A DNA stretch of 34,012 bases, taken from the NCBI RefSeq assembly GCF_001865245.1, contig NZ_MKXB01000139.1, forward strand, positions 1-34,012, written 5' to 3'. Below, one piece after another: positions 14,644 through 22,742 of the stretch; the stretch's first letter is position 1; each line of letters opens with the position of its first letter. Source of the DNA: Streptomyces sp. CC53 (GTDB lineage: Bacteria; Actinomycetota; Actinomycetes; Streptomycetales; Streptomycetaceae). The notes under the pieces were generated by a model. It saw nothing but the letters and a program-made list of their open reading frames with translations. It did not search any database and had not been told where the DNA came from. Position numbers and translations under genes: made by a program.

Positions 14644-17562
14644 GTGGAGCACATGCGGTCGATCGTCGACCTGATGCGGGCGATGGGCTGGTCGGAGGAG
14701 ACCATCGTCAGGGCGTCGCGGTTATGGGGGAAGTCCGCGGCGCGTAACGGGGGGCGCACGCACCTGCTGCTCGGGCACTTGCTGGACACCGCCGCCGTGG
14801 CGGAGGTGATGTGGGACCGGTACGTGTCCGCTGCGTTGCGGCGTCGGCTGGAGGATGTCAGCGGTGGGCGCGGGCGGTTGTGGCTCATGTGGATCTGCGG
14901 GATTCATGACTGTGGGAAGGCGTGTCCGGCTTTTCAGGCTGTGGATGAGGTGGAGGCGGCTCCGGTCAGGGCTGCGGGGTTGACGTGGGGGCGATTGCCG
15001 GCGGATCGGCGGCAGCGGTGGCGGCATGACGTGGCGGGTGCCGCGTTGCTGCGTCCGAGGCTGGTCGCGGAGTGGGGTAGTGCGGAGAGCGCGGCGTGGG
15101 TGTGGCCGTTGGTGGCCGGTCACCACGGGACGTTTCCGTCCGCCCGGGGGCTGAAGCCGCAGCACCGGGAGGTGCAGGGGCGCGGAGCTGCGTGGGAGGA
15201 GGTGCAGCGGGCGGTCGTGGATGTGTTCACCCGGGCGGTTGGATTTGCGGGTCTGGCGGATGTGCGTCCGGTGGGTGCTTTGAACAAGGCGGAGCAGCTG
15301 GCGTTGTCCGGGTTGATCGTCATGGCGGACTGGATTGCCAGTGACAGCGAGCAGTTCGCGGGGATCGCGGAGGCGCGGCAGGTGTCTCTTGCCGGGTCCC
15401 GGCGGCGGGCCGAGGCGGCGTGGGAACGGCTCGGCCTACGGGGCGGGTGGAGTGAGCTGGCCGCGTCGGAGGATCCTTTCGCTCCCCTGACCGGACGGCT
15501 GGGGGTCCGTCCGAGGGCTTCGCAGCGGGAGCTGGTGGAGCGGGCTTGGTCGATGCCGGTCCCGGGTCTGATGGTGGCCGAGGCTCCCATGGGGGAGGGC
15601 AAGACGAAGGCTGCGCTGGCGGCAGCCGAGGTGCTGGCAGCGCGGTTCGGGCTGGACGGTGTTTTCGTGGCCATGCCGACGCAGGCGACGAGTGATCCGA
15701 TGTACGAGCAGGTGCTGGAGTGGGTCCGGTCGTTCGATCCGGGCCTGGAGGCGCAGGTCGCGCTGTTGCACGGCAAGCGTCGTTTCCATCCGACGTGGCG
15801 GCGGATCTGGGACGGGGACCGGGGGGTCTCCGACGGGCAGTGTGCCGCGGAGGACGAGTGGTCCGCGGATCCGTTCGATGTCTACGGAGCGACTGAAGAG
15901 GATGCCGAATACGGTATGCCGTCCTGGTCGTCGGCTGGCAGCCTCGGGGCGCGGGAGGAGCGGGACGGCCCGGCTCGGTGGTTCCTGGGCAACAAGCGGG
16001 GGCTTCTGACGGCGTTCGCAGTCGGTACCGTTGATCATCTCCTGCACGCGGCGACCCGTACGCGGCACGTGATGCTGCGTTTCGCGGGGCTGGTCGGCAA
16101 GGTCGTGGTGGTGGACGAGGTGCATGCCGCGGACGTCTACATGCGGCAGTTCCTGCTGGAGGCGTTGCGCTGGCTCGGGCAGGCCAGGGTTCCGGTGGCC
16201 CTGTTGTCGGCGACGCTTCCACGGGCGCAGCGGCAGACGTTCGTCGACGCGTACTTGTCGGGTGCGCTGAGTGCGGCTGATGTGTCGTGCCCGGTGCCGG
16301 AGCCCGTCGGCTACCCGTGTGTCACCGTGGCCTATGCGTTGGACGGGGCGGGGGTGGCGGAGTCGTCCCAGCGTGTGGTGCCGCCTTGGCGCGCGTCGGT
16401 GCAGACGCGGGTCGAGTGGCTTCCCGACGTCGCCGGGGACGGGAAGATGATCGCCTCGGTGGTGGGGAGGGAGGTGGCCGAGGGCGGTGTGGCGCTGGTG
16501 GTCGTCAACCAGGTCGACCGGGCCCAGGCCATCTATCGTGCCCTGGTGGAGGGCGGCTTCGAGGGGCAGGTGCGGCTGCTGCACGGGCGTCTTTGCTCGG
16601 CTCATCGGGCGGAGCGGACCGAGGAGTGCCTGCGGTTGCTCGGGCCAGAGGCTGGCGAGGGCCGGCCCGAGCGGATGGTGGTGGTCGCGACACAGCTGGC
16701 CGAGCAGTCCTTCGATGTGGACGCGGACCTGCTGATCACGGACCTCGCCCCCGTCGATCTGCTGTTGCAGCGTATCGGGCGGCTCCACCGGCACAGCGGG
16801 ACTCGGAGGCCGTCCGCGGTCGCCGAGCCGCGCGTCCTGGTGACCGGTGTGGTGGCCGGTGCGGGAGGGTGTCCTCGCCTCCTGCCCACCTCGAAGAAGA
16901 TCTACGGGGAGTGGCCGCTGCTGAGGGCTGCCGCCCTGGTCGCTGAGGCCGCGGGGCCGTTGGGCGGGGGAGCACCCGGCACGGGGTGGAGCATCCCTGC
17001 CGATGTGCCGGAGCTGGTCGCCAGAGCCTATGGGGAGGCGGAGGCGTGCCCGCCGGAATGGGGGGAGGGCGCCGCCCGGGAGGTGTGGCGTGTCCAGGAG
17101 GAGAAGCGGGAGAAGAACGCGGAGGGGTTCTTGCTGACGCGTCCCCGCGAATGGGGGGCGCCGACATTGGAGGGGCTCCACTATGCGGGAAGCCGGGCCG
17201 CGTCCGCAGAGGATCTCGACGCTGTGGTGCGGGACGGTGAGCGGTCGGTGGAGGCCGTCATTGTCCGGCGTTCGGCCGGCGGGTACCGGGCGCTCGACGG
17301 GACCTGGATCGGTGTGCACGGCGAGGTGGACGACGAGAGCGCGGTCGGCCGGCTTCTGGGGGGCACGGTGAGACTGCCGGCCCGGCTCACGGAGGCGGCA
17401 GAGTCCGAGCAGACCGGACTCGCGCCGTTGCCGGGGTGGGCTGGTCACCCCTGGCTCCGGTATGCGCGGGCACTGGTCCTGGAAGAGGACGGGACGGCCC
17501 TGCTGGGTGCGGACCGGGTCTCCTACGACGGTGTCTTGGGACTGGTCGTCGAACGAGGGTGA
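14644..17562 (+). CDS. cas3: Cas3 nuclease-helicase, type I-E
   Basis: A 972-residue HD nuclease and superfamily 2 helicase, recruited by target-bound Cascade to nick and degrade DNA. HD domain: H40/H45 region (RTHLLLGHLLD), H88-D89 in GIHDCGKACPAF, and AGHHGTFPS. Helicase: Walker A MGEGKTK with K320, DEVH box at 491-494, LLSATLP (motif III) and LLQRIGRLHRHS (motif VI). GTG at 14644 is preferred because GAGGGAGG ends 8 bases before it; ATG at 14608 would add 12 residues. Codon third positions are rich in G and T (GCG, TTG, GGG, GAT), unlike the C-rich Cascade genes that follow, so cas3 may have a different history. It is separated from cse1 by a 321-bp gap and probably has its own promoter. 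Confidence 0.97.
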   Translation: MEHMRSIVDLMRAMGWSEETIVRASRLWGKSAARNGGRTHLLLGHLLDTAAVAEVMWDRYVSAALRRRLEDVSGGRGRLWLMWICGIHDCGKACPAFQAVDEVEAAPVRAAGLTWGRLPADRRQRWRHDVAGAALLRPRLVAEWGSAESAAWVWPLVAGHHGTFPSARGLKPQHREVQGRGAAWEEVQRAVVDVFTRAVGFAGLADVRPVGALNKAEQLALSGLIVMADWIASDSEQFAGIAEARQVSLAGSRRRAEAAWERLGLRGGWSELAASEDPFAPLTGRLGVRPRASQRELVERAWSMPVPGLMVAEAPMGEGKTKAALAAAEVLAARFGLDGVFVAMPTQATSDPMYEQVLEWVRSFDPGLEAQVALLHGKRRFHPTWRRIWDGDRGVSDGQCAAEDEWSADPFDVYGATEEDAEYGMPSWSSAGSLGAREERDGPARWFLGNKRGLLTAFAVGTVDHLLHAATRTRHVMLRFAGLVGKVVVVDEVHAADVYMRQFLLEALRWLGQARVPVALLSATLPRAQRQTFVDAYLSGALSAADVSCPVPEPVGYPCVTVAYALDGAGVAESSQRVVPPWRASVQTRVEWLPDVAGDGKMIASVVGREVAEGGVALVVVNQVDRAQAIYRALVEGGFEGQVRLLHGRLCSAHRAERTEECLRLLGPEAGEGRPERMVVVATQLAEQSFDVDADLLITDLAPVDLLLQRIGRLHRHSGTRRPSAVAEPRVLVTGVVAGAGGCPRLLPTSKKIYGEWPLLRAAALVAEAAGPLGGGAPGTGWSIPADVPELVARAYGEAEACPPEWGEGAAREVWRVQEEKREKNAEGFLLTRPREWGAPTLEGLHYAGSRAASAEDLDAVVRDGERSVEAVIVRRSAGGYRALDGTWIGVHGEVDDESAVGRLLGGTVRLPARLTEAAESEQTGLAPLPGWAGHPWLRYARALVLEEDGTALLGADRVSYDGVLGLVVERG

Positions 17563-17673
17563 ACGGCGCGCGGAGCCGGCCCGGAGTCCCGTAACCCCCG
17601 CAGCTGCGGGGACGACGTGAAGCACTAGACGGGAACACCCCCGACCTCGGGGAGGGGCGGCTCCCCGCGCCGT
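17563..17673. repeat. 20-bp imperfect inverted repeat framing the orphan repeat
   Basis: Arms at 17563-17582 (ACGGCGCGCGGAGCCGGCCC) and 17654-17673 (GGGGCGGCTCCCCGCGCCGT) can pair at 18 of 20 positions. The left arm begins directly after the cas3 stop. The 71-bp loop holds the orphan CRISPR repeat and a second small hairpin, CCCCG-ACCT-CGGGG (17639-17652). There is no T-tract. It may end the cas3 transcript or fold the orphan-repeat RNA. High GC content makes partial pairing easier to get by chance. Confidence 0.6.
17589..17616 (-). CRISPR. Orphan CRISPR repeat between cas3 and cse1
   Basis: This 28-bp segment matches the array 1 repeat at 22 of 28 positions; ignoring the first four bases it is 22 of 24. 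The stem region CCCCGCAGCTGCGGGG is a perfect 16-bp palindrome, and the flanking GACGAC is kept. The two internal changes fall in the repeat's loop area, so the Cas6e hairpin is preserved and even strengthened. No second repeat lies 61 bp away on either side. In crRNA sense it reads leftward, toward the cas3 3' end. It may be a relic of a lost array or a functional solo repeat. Confidence 0.85.
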
Positions 17674-17883
17674 CGGGCAGGGTACAGGGTCGCCGCTTGC
17701 GCCGGACACGTATCGGTGTGGAGCCCTCGAATCTCGTTGATTCGGTTGCAAGCAGTAGACCTTGTGTGCAAGCTTCCCGATGGGTGGCTGAGAAGCCAAG
17801 TGTCCTGCTTTGAAGGCGAGTTACTTCGTCCTCCTGTGCGTCCCGGCGATGCGCGCCATGAATATTTCTGAAGGTGGTGCACC
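17674..17883 (+). promoter_or_regulatory. AT-richer upstream region of the Cascade operon
   Basis: From about 17690 the sequence is markedly AT-richer than the genes around it and runs to the cse1 start, so it probably carries the promoter for cse1-cas2. TGCAAGC occurs as a direct repeat at 17748-17754 and 17768-17774, exactly 20 bp apart (about two helical turns), with the reverse complement of GCAAGC at 17695-17700. These could be operator half-sites. TTGATT at 17737-17742 is a possible -35 element, with no convincing -10. An AAGGTGG ribosome-binding site precedes cse1. A 51-codon frame from GTG 17716 to 17871 is present but has atypical codons. Confidence 0.45.
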
Positions 17884-19554
17884 ATGGGTGCGGACATTGT
17901 CCACGACGGCTTGCTCACCGCGGTCGATACCGACGGCGCGGTGAGCACGACCGGTCTGTTAGGTGTGCTGACCAGTGCGTACGCGGTGCGGCGGCTGGAG
18001 GTGCCGGTGCCGACGATGCTGCCCGCGTTGCTGCGTCAGCTGTTGTTGCCGGTGATGTGGGATGCCATCGGGGTGCCGCGCACGCGGAGTGAGTGGGCGG
18101 AGCGGTTCGAGCGCGGCCGATTCTCGGATAACGAGGTGGCGTGCCTGACGGACTACCTCGGCCCCCGCTACGGCAACCGTTTCCAACTGTTCGATGACAA
18201 GCGTCCCTTCGCTCAGGTTGCCGGGCTGGAGGCACTCAACGGGGAGACGAAGTCGGCCGCGCAGCTCGTACCGTCCATCGCGTCCGGCAACAACGTACCG
18301 CTGTTCAGCTCGCTCACCGAGGGCGACGACCTGCTGTTGTCGCCCGGCCAGGCGCTGCTGTGGCTGCTGCACACGCAGTGCTGGGACACGGCCGCCATCA
18401 AGACCGGGGCCGTCGGCGATCCGCAGGCCAAGAACGGCAAGACGACCGGGAACCCGACTGGTCCGCTCGGCCAGTTCGGCGTGGTCGTACCGACGGGTGG
18501 GACCCTGTACGAGACGCTGATGCTGAACACGCCGGTCCTGCCCGACGGGCTGGATCCGGCGGACCGTCCACAGTGGGCGTGGGACGAGCGCTCGTCCCAC
18601 TGGAAGTCACCGGCCGGCCCCGAATGGTCGTCGCGCCCGGCAGGAGGGCTGCTGGACCTGCTGACGTTCCAGGCCCGCCGTATCCGGCTGGTCCCGTGTG
18701 AGACGGAGTTCGGGCTGCACGTGCAGCGTGTGATCGTCTGCGCCGGCGACCGACTCGCGCAGACTCCGGAGCTCGAACCGCACACCGCCTGGTCGCACGT
18801 CGCGAAGCCGAAGGCCGCTCAGCCCCAGCGGCGTCCCCGCCGCCACACCTCCGGCCGCTCTGCCTGGCAGGGCCTGAGCACACTGCTCGCCTTGGCCGTG
18901 CCCGTCGAGGGTGACGGCCCCTACACCTCCGTCCTGCTCCGGCAGCTCGCCGATCTGCACGCAGACGGGTTCCTGCCCGCCAACTGTCCACTCGGTGTGG
19001 AGATCTGCGGCCTCGAGTACGGCAATAAGTTCACCGTCGTCGAGAACGCCATCGGTGACACCCTGCCGCTCCCGGTGGCGTCCCTGCTCGCCGAGGACGA
19101 CTGGCTGCGCGCCGCGATCCTGGAATGCGTCGGCCAGGCCGACCAGGCCGGTCGCGCCCTGGACATCCTGCACAGCGATCTGCGGCGGGCTTCCGGCGGT
19201 GAGCCGGTGCCGTGGGACAAGGGCCAGCACCCCTCCTCCCGGCTCCTGCACAGCCTCGACGGCACGATGCGCCGCCTGTTGGCAGGGCTACGTACGGTCG
19301 GTGATGACCACGACTTGCTGGAACGGGCCCAGCTCGCCTGGGAGCAGTCCGTGCGGGCGGTGGCCATCCGTGAGGCCGAGACGCTGCTTGCCGCCGCGCC
19401 GCCGCGCGCCGTCACGGGGCGGGTCGAGAAGAGCAACGGCAAGGAGAATGTGTACCGCAGCGGCAAAGCCGTCGGCCTCTTCCACAAGAAGCTCGCCGGG
19501 ATCCTGCCCCGGCTCTCCGAGGACAACTCCACCGGTGGGGAGGCGGCGGCATGA
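17884..19554 (+). CDS. cse1: Cse1/Cas8e, Cascade large subunit
   Basis: A 556-residue large subunit of type I-E Cascade, which recognises the PAM, helps open the target duplex and recruits Cas3. The N-terminal region contains the family-typical YLGPRYGNRFQLFDDKRPFAQV, followed by the NPTGPLGQFGVVVPTGGTLYETLMLNTP segment; the C-terminal part (about 380-540) is helical, as expected for the four-helix bundle. Length is in the usual 500-560 range. ATG at 17884 follows AAGGTGG by 6 bases. The stop overlaps the cse2 start (ATGA). The first third uses more G/T-ending codons than the rest. Confidence 0.96.
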   Translation: MGADIVHDGLLTAVDTDGAVSTTGLLGVLTSAYAVRRLEVPVPTMLPALLRQLLLPVMWDAIGVPRTRSEWAERFERGRFSDNEVACLTDYLGPRYGNRFQLFDDKRPFAQVAGLEALNGETKSAAQLVPSIASGNNVPLFSSLTEGDDLLLSPGQALLWLLHTQCWDTAAIKTGAVGDPQAKNGKTTGNPTGPLGQFGVVVPTGGTLYETLMLNTPVLPDGLDPADRPQWAWDERSSHWKSPAGPEWSSRPAGGLLDLLTFQARRIRLVPCETEFGLHVQRVIVCAGDRLAQTPELEPHTAWSHVAKPKAAQPQRRPRRHTSGRSAWQGLSTLLALAVPVEGDGPYTSVLLRQLADLHADGFLPANCPLGVEICGLEYGNKFTVVENAIGDTLPLPVASLLAEDDWLRAAILECVGQADQAGRALDILHSDLRRASGGEPVPWDKGQHPSSRLLHSLDGTMRRLLAGLRTVGDDHDLLERAQLAWEQSVRAVAIREAETLLAAAPPRAVTGRVEKSNGKENVYRSGKAVGLFHKKLAGILPRLSEDNSTGGEAAA

Positions 19555-20693
19555 CCACCACCATCGGCAAAGCAGGTGACAGCCGGCGCGCCTACTTCTG
19601 GGAGGAGGCCGTCAGTGACTGGCACGCCCACGCCCGTGAGAACCGCCCCGGGTTCTCGGAGCACATCACGCGCAAGCTGCGCGGCCTGCGCGACGGCATC
19701 AGCGGAGAGCCGGGCACCGTCCCGGCGATGCGGGACGCCCACCGGGTGCGGCTGACGGACGCCGCCCTCGAATCGGACCGGCTCCCGGACTCCTACATCG
19801 CCGAGCACGCCGCGCTCGCCCTCTTCGGACGACACCAGCAGGCAGCCGCCGAACCCGCCCACCGCCCAGGCACCGGCCTGGGCAGGGCATGCCGGGAACT
19901 GCGCCTCGCCGACACACTCGCGGACAGCGCCGTGGAGCGGCGGCTGATGGCCGCCGCCGGCGCCCAGGACCTCCACGATCTCGTCCAGCACCTGTACCGG
20001 CTCGTTCCGTTGCTGAGGCAGGCGGGCATCGGCCTCGACTACACCCGGCTGCTGTGCGACCTCACCCGCTGGGAGGGGCCGGGCCGGGACAGGGTCCTTC
20101 GGGCCTGGGGGCTGCAGTACACCGAACCGGCCGCAGCGCGCAACGGCATCGAGGCAGCCCCGTACTGGGTCCGTTTCACACCGGACCAGGCGGACAACGG
20201 CGCGCAGCTCGCGGCCCTGAGGTCCGGCACAGGCCGTGAGGCGGGTACCGTCCCCGCGATGTGGCCGTACTACCGGCCCCGCATGCCCGAGAGCCTCCGC
20301 GACACCGGGGCCCTGACCAGGGACCTGATCGCCGAGCACGTGACGCTCACTCTTTTCGGGCTTCACCAGCAAGGCCAGCGGCGGCAGATGCACATCCCCG
20401 GCACCAGCCCCGGCATCGCCGCACGCCTTCTCCTGGCGAAGAACGGCAGCGGAGCAGAGGCGCTGGAACGCCGGTTCGGGGCCCTCCTCACCTCGATTGA
20501 CACCGGCGAGCTGGCGATGCACCTGCGGGGTTTCGTCACCCTCCTGGCCCGCGCCGGGATCGGTCTCGACTACGACCAGGTGCGCACGGCGCTGCGCACC
20601 TGGGACGACCCCAAGCAGCCGGATGTCCAAAGCCGTCTGCGCAATGGCTGGGACCGCGGCTTCCGCGTCGAGCCCAAGCCGAACAAGTCCTGA
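19551..20693 (+). CDS. cse2: Double-length Cse2/Cas11: two fused Cse2 units
   Basis: Cse2 is the small Cascade subunit, normally about 160-220 residues and present as two copies along the crRNA backbone. This protein has 380 residues and is an internal tandem duplication. Unit 1 (about 40-190) and unit 2 (about 217-372) align without gaps at a constant offset of 177: GTVPAM at 55 and 232, IAEH at 83 and 260, LFG-x-HQQ at 91 and 268, PGT at 106 and 283, ERR at 129 and 306, AGIGLDY at 158 and 335, W174 and W351. Unit 2 looks the more canonical (LAALRSGTGREAGTVPAMWPYY). The frame is continuous, so it is a genuine fusion. It would supply both Cse2 positions from one chain. The gene lies between cse1 (ATGA overlap) and cas7 (92-bp gap). 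Confidence 0.93.
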   Translation: MTTTIGKAGDSRRAYFWEEAVSDWHAHARENRPGFSEHITRKLRGLRDGISGEPGTVPAMRDAHRVRLTDAALESDRLPDSYIAEHAALALFGRHQQAAAEPAHRPGTGLGRACRELRLADTLADSAVERRLMAAAGAQDLHDLVQHLYRLVPLLRQAGIGLDYTRLLCDLTRWEGPGRDRVLRAWGLQYTEPAAARNGIEAAPYWVRFTPDQADNGAQLAALRSGTGREAGTVPAMWPYYRPRMPESLRDTGALTRDLIAEHVTLTLFGLHQQGQRRQMHIPGTSPGIAARLLLAKNGSGAEALERRFGALLTSIDTGELAMHLRGFVTLLARAGIGLDYDQVRTALRTWDDPKQPDVQSRLRNGWDRGFRVEPKPNKS

Positions 20694-20785
20694 CGGCGGT
20701 GCCGTCCGGCACCGACTTCTCCCTTCCTCTGTCTCGGTTCCGCATCGCCCTGTAGTGATGCCCCATGTCTCCAAGGAGCCCGCTG

Positions 20786-21946
20786 ATGCCTCAGCCCACC
20801 CTGTTCGTCGAGGTTCACATCCTGCAGAGCCTGCCCCCCTCCAACGCCAACCGCGACGACTCCGGCACCCCGAAGCAGGCGCTCTACGGCGGCGCCCGCC
20901 GGGCCCGCGTCTCCTCCCAGGCATGGAAGCGGGCCACCCGCACCGAGTTCGCCAAGGCCGTCGAGCCGGCCGACCGCGCGACCAGGACCAAGCGCATCGC
21001 CGCCCTGCTTGCCGAGCGGCTCGCCCGTCCGGCCGCGGAGGGCGGCGCGGGGCTGGATGACGCCCAGGCCGACCGCCTGTCAGCCGCCCTGCTGGAACCC
21101 CTGGGGATCACCAAGTCGTCCAGGAAGGAAGAGCAGTCCGCCTACCTGCTCTTCTTCGGCAAGCGCCAACTCGACGCGATCGTCGAGCTCCTCAAAGGTC
21201 GCGCCGAGGAACTGGCCGCCCTGCCCGACGCGGACCTCAAGGCCGAAGTGGGCAAGCTCCCGGTGGTCGCCACCCTCACCACCGGCCACCCGGCGGAGGT
21301 CGCACTGTTCGGACGCATGGTCGCCGACCTGCCCGCCCTCAACGTGGACGCCGCCGTCCAGGTCGCCCACGCCCTGTCCACCCATGCCGTGCGCACCGAG
21401 TTCGACTACTACACCGCTGTCGACGACGAGAACACCGACGACCACGGCGCGGGCATGATCGGCACCGTCGAGTTCAACTCCTCCACCCTCTACCGCTACG
21501 CGGTGCTCGGCGTCCACCAGCTGCGCGACAACCTCAGCTCCCCGGACGCCACGCGCGAGGCGGCCGTCCGGTTCGTCGACGCCTTCACCCGGTCCATGCC
21601 CACCGGCCACCAGAACTCCTTCGCCCACCGCACCCTGCCCCACCTGGTGCTCCTCACCGTGCGCACCGACCAGCCGGTGAACCTGGTCTCCGCCTACGAG
21701 GAGCCCGTCGTCGGCGTCACCGGCCTGGCCACCGAGTCCGCCGTCCGCCTGGCGGGCGAGCTGCAGTCCGTCGCCGCTACCTGGGGCGCCGAACCGGTCA
21801 GGACCCTGGCCGCCTACAACGTCGAGGCCGACAAGATCACCGAGGTGTTCGGCCCGTCCGTCGCGTTCCCGACACTGCTCGACTCGCTCGGCGACCTGGT
21901 CCGGCAGTGGCTGACAGGCCGCGAGATCACGAAGGCCGACGCCTGA
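20786..21946 (+). CDS. cas7: Cas7e/Cse4, Cascade backbone subunit
   Basis: A 386-residue RAMP-family protein; six copies normally coat the crRNA spacer and form the Cascade backbone. The start FVEVHILQSLPPSNANRDDSG, followed by PKQALYGGARRARVSSQAWKRA, is diagnostic. GMIGTVEFNSSTLYRYAVLGV and MPTGHQNSFAHRTLPHLVL are further family blocks. ATG at 20786 has AAGGAG 7 bases upstream; ATG at 20765 is possible but has no such site. The 92-bp gap after cse2 is the only real break among the Cascade genes and may allow separate translation of this highly used subunit. The stop overlaps the cas5 start (TGATG). Confidence 0.97.
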   Translation: MPQPTLFVEVHILQSLPPSNANRDDSGTPKQALYGGARRARVSSQAWKRATRTEFAKAVEPADRATRTKRIAALLAERLARPAAEGGAGLDDAQADRLSAALLEPLGITKSSRKEEQSAYLLFFGKRQLDAIVELLKGRAEELAALPDADLKAEVGKLPVVATLTTGHPAEVALFGRMVADLPALNVDAAVQVAHALSTHAVRTEFDYYTAVDDENTDDHGAGMIGTVEFNSSTLYRYAVLGVHQLRDNLSSPDATREAAVRFVDAFTRSMPTGHQNSFAHRTLPHLVLLTVRTDQPVNLVSAYEEPVVGVTGLATESAVRLAGELQSVAATWGAEPVRTLAAYNVEADKITEVFGPSVAFPTLLDSLGDLVRQWLTGREITKADA

Positions 21947-22737
21947 TGACCGACCACGCCGTCCTCGTCCTGAGGCTGGCCGCCCCGCTGCAGTCGTGGG
22001 GCGGTCCCTCCCGCTACAACCGGCGCGAGACCCGGCCCCAGCCCACCAAGTCCGGCGTCCTCGGCCTCCTCGCGGCAGCCGAAGGCCGCACCCGCGAAGC
22101 GTCGATCACCGACCTGGTCGGCCTCCGGCTCGGCGTGCGGGTTGATCAGCCGGGCTCGCTCCTGCGCGACTACCACACGGCCAGCGACCCCCGCGGCCTG
22201 CCGCTGCCCTCCGCCAAGGTGAACGCCAAGGGCGTGCAGACGAAGACCAGCCCCGCCAAGTACACCAGCGTCACCCAGCGCTTCTATCTCCAGGATGCCG
22301 TCTTCGTCGCCGCGCTACGCGGGCCCGCGCCCCTCCTGGAGCGCCTGGAGCACGCCGTACGCCACCCCTGCTACCCGCTCTCCCTCGGCCGCCGCTCCTG
22401 TCCCCCCACCGGACCGGTCAGCCTCGGCCTGCGGGACGACGCTGAGCTCCCCGACGCGCTGGCGGCCGTGCCCTGGCAGGCATCCGCCCACCGCCGCAAA
22501 CAAACTCGGACGACGGAAGTGCACCTGGAAGCCACGGTTGAAGATCCCGCAGGCGACCAAGTAGCCGTCGACGTCCCCGACACCTACGACCTCAAGACCG
22601 GCACCCTGTTCGGACGCCGGGACGTCCGGCACCTGTGGGTCACCGTCCCCACCGGCCGGCAAGCCAAAGAACCCGCCGGCGGGAAGTCCCTGCCGGCCAA
22701 CCCCGGCCACGACCCGTTCGCTCTCCTGGGCTGGTGA
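21946..22737 (+). CDS. cas5: Cas5e, Cascade subunit binding the crRNA 5' handle
   Basis: A 263-residue RAMP protein that caps the 5' handle end of the crRNA in type I-E Cascade. The N-terminal ferredoxin-like strand VLVLRLAAPLQSWGG and the following TRPQPTKSGVLGLLAAAEGR are typical, as are LLRDYHTA, KYTSVTQRFYLQDAVFVAAL and YPLSLGRRSCPP. Start fixed by the TGATG overlap with cas7. It ends by overlapping or abutting cas6e, so its translation is coupled on both sides. Confidence 0.96.
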   Translation: MTDHAVLVLRLAAPLQSWGGPSRYNRRETRPQPTKSGVLGLLAAAEGRTREASITDLVGLRLGVRVDQPGSLLRDYHTASDPRGLPLPSAKVNAKGVQTKTSPAKYTSVTQRFYLQDAVFVAALRGPAPLLERLEHAVRHPCYPLSLGRRSCPPTGPVSLGLRDDAELPDALAAVPWQASAHRRKQTRTTEVHLEATVEDPAGDQVAVDVPDTYDLKTGTLFGRRDVRHLWVTVPTGRQAKEPAGGKSLPANPGHDPFALLGW

Positions 22738-22742
22738 CCCTG

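Noticed and set aside
17563..17673. Orphan repeat as a normal crRNA targeting 17654-17673
   Set aside because: The resemblance begins only at pseudo-spacer position 7; the seed positions do not match, so ordinary interference is unlikely. Kept only as an inverted repeat.
15436..17799. 787-codon frame on the - strand opposite cas3
   Set aside because: Antisense shadow; cas3 has unmistakable HD and helicase motifs on the + strand.
17625..17948. 107-codon frame on the - strand overlapping the cse1 start
   Set aside because: No ribosome-binding site, overlaps the well-supported cse1 start, and no recognisable protein features.
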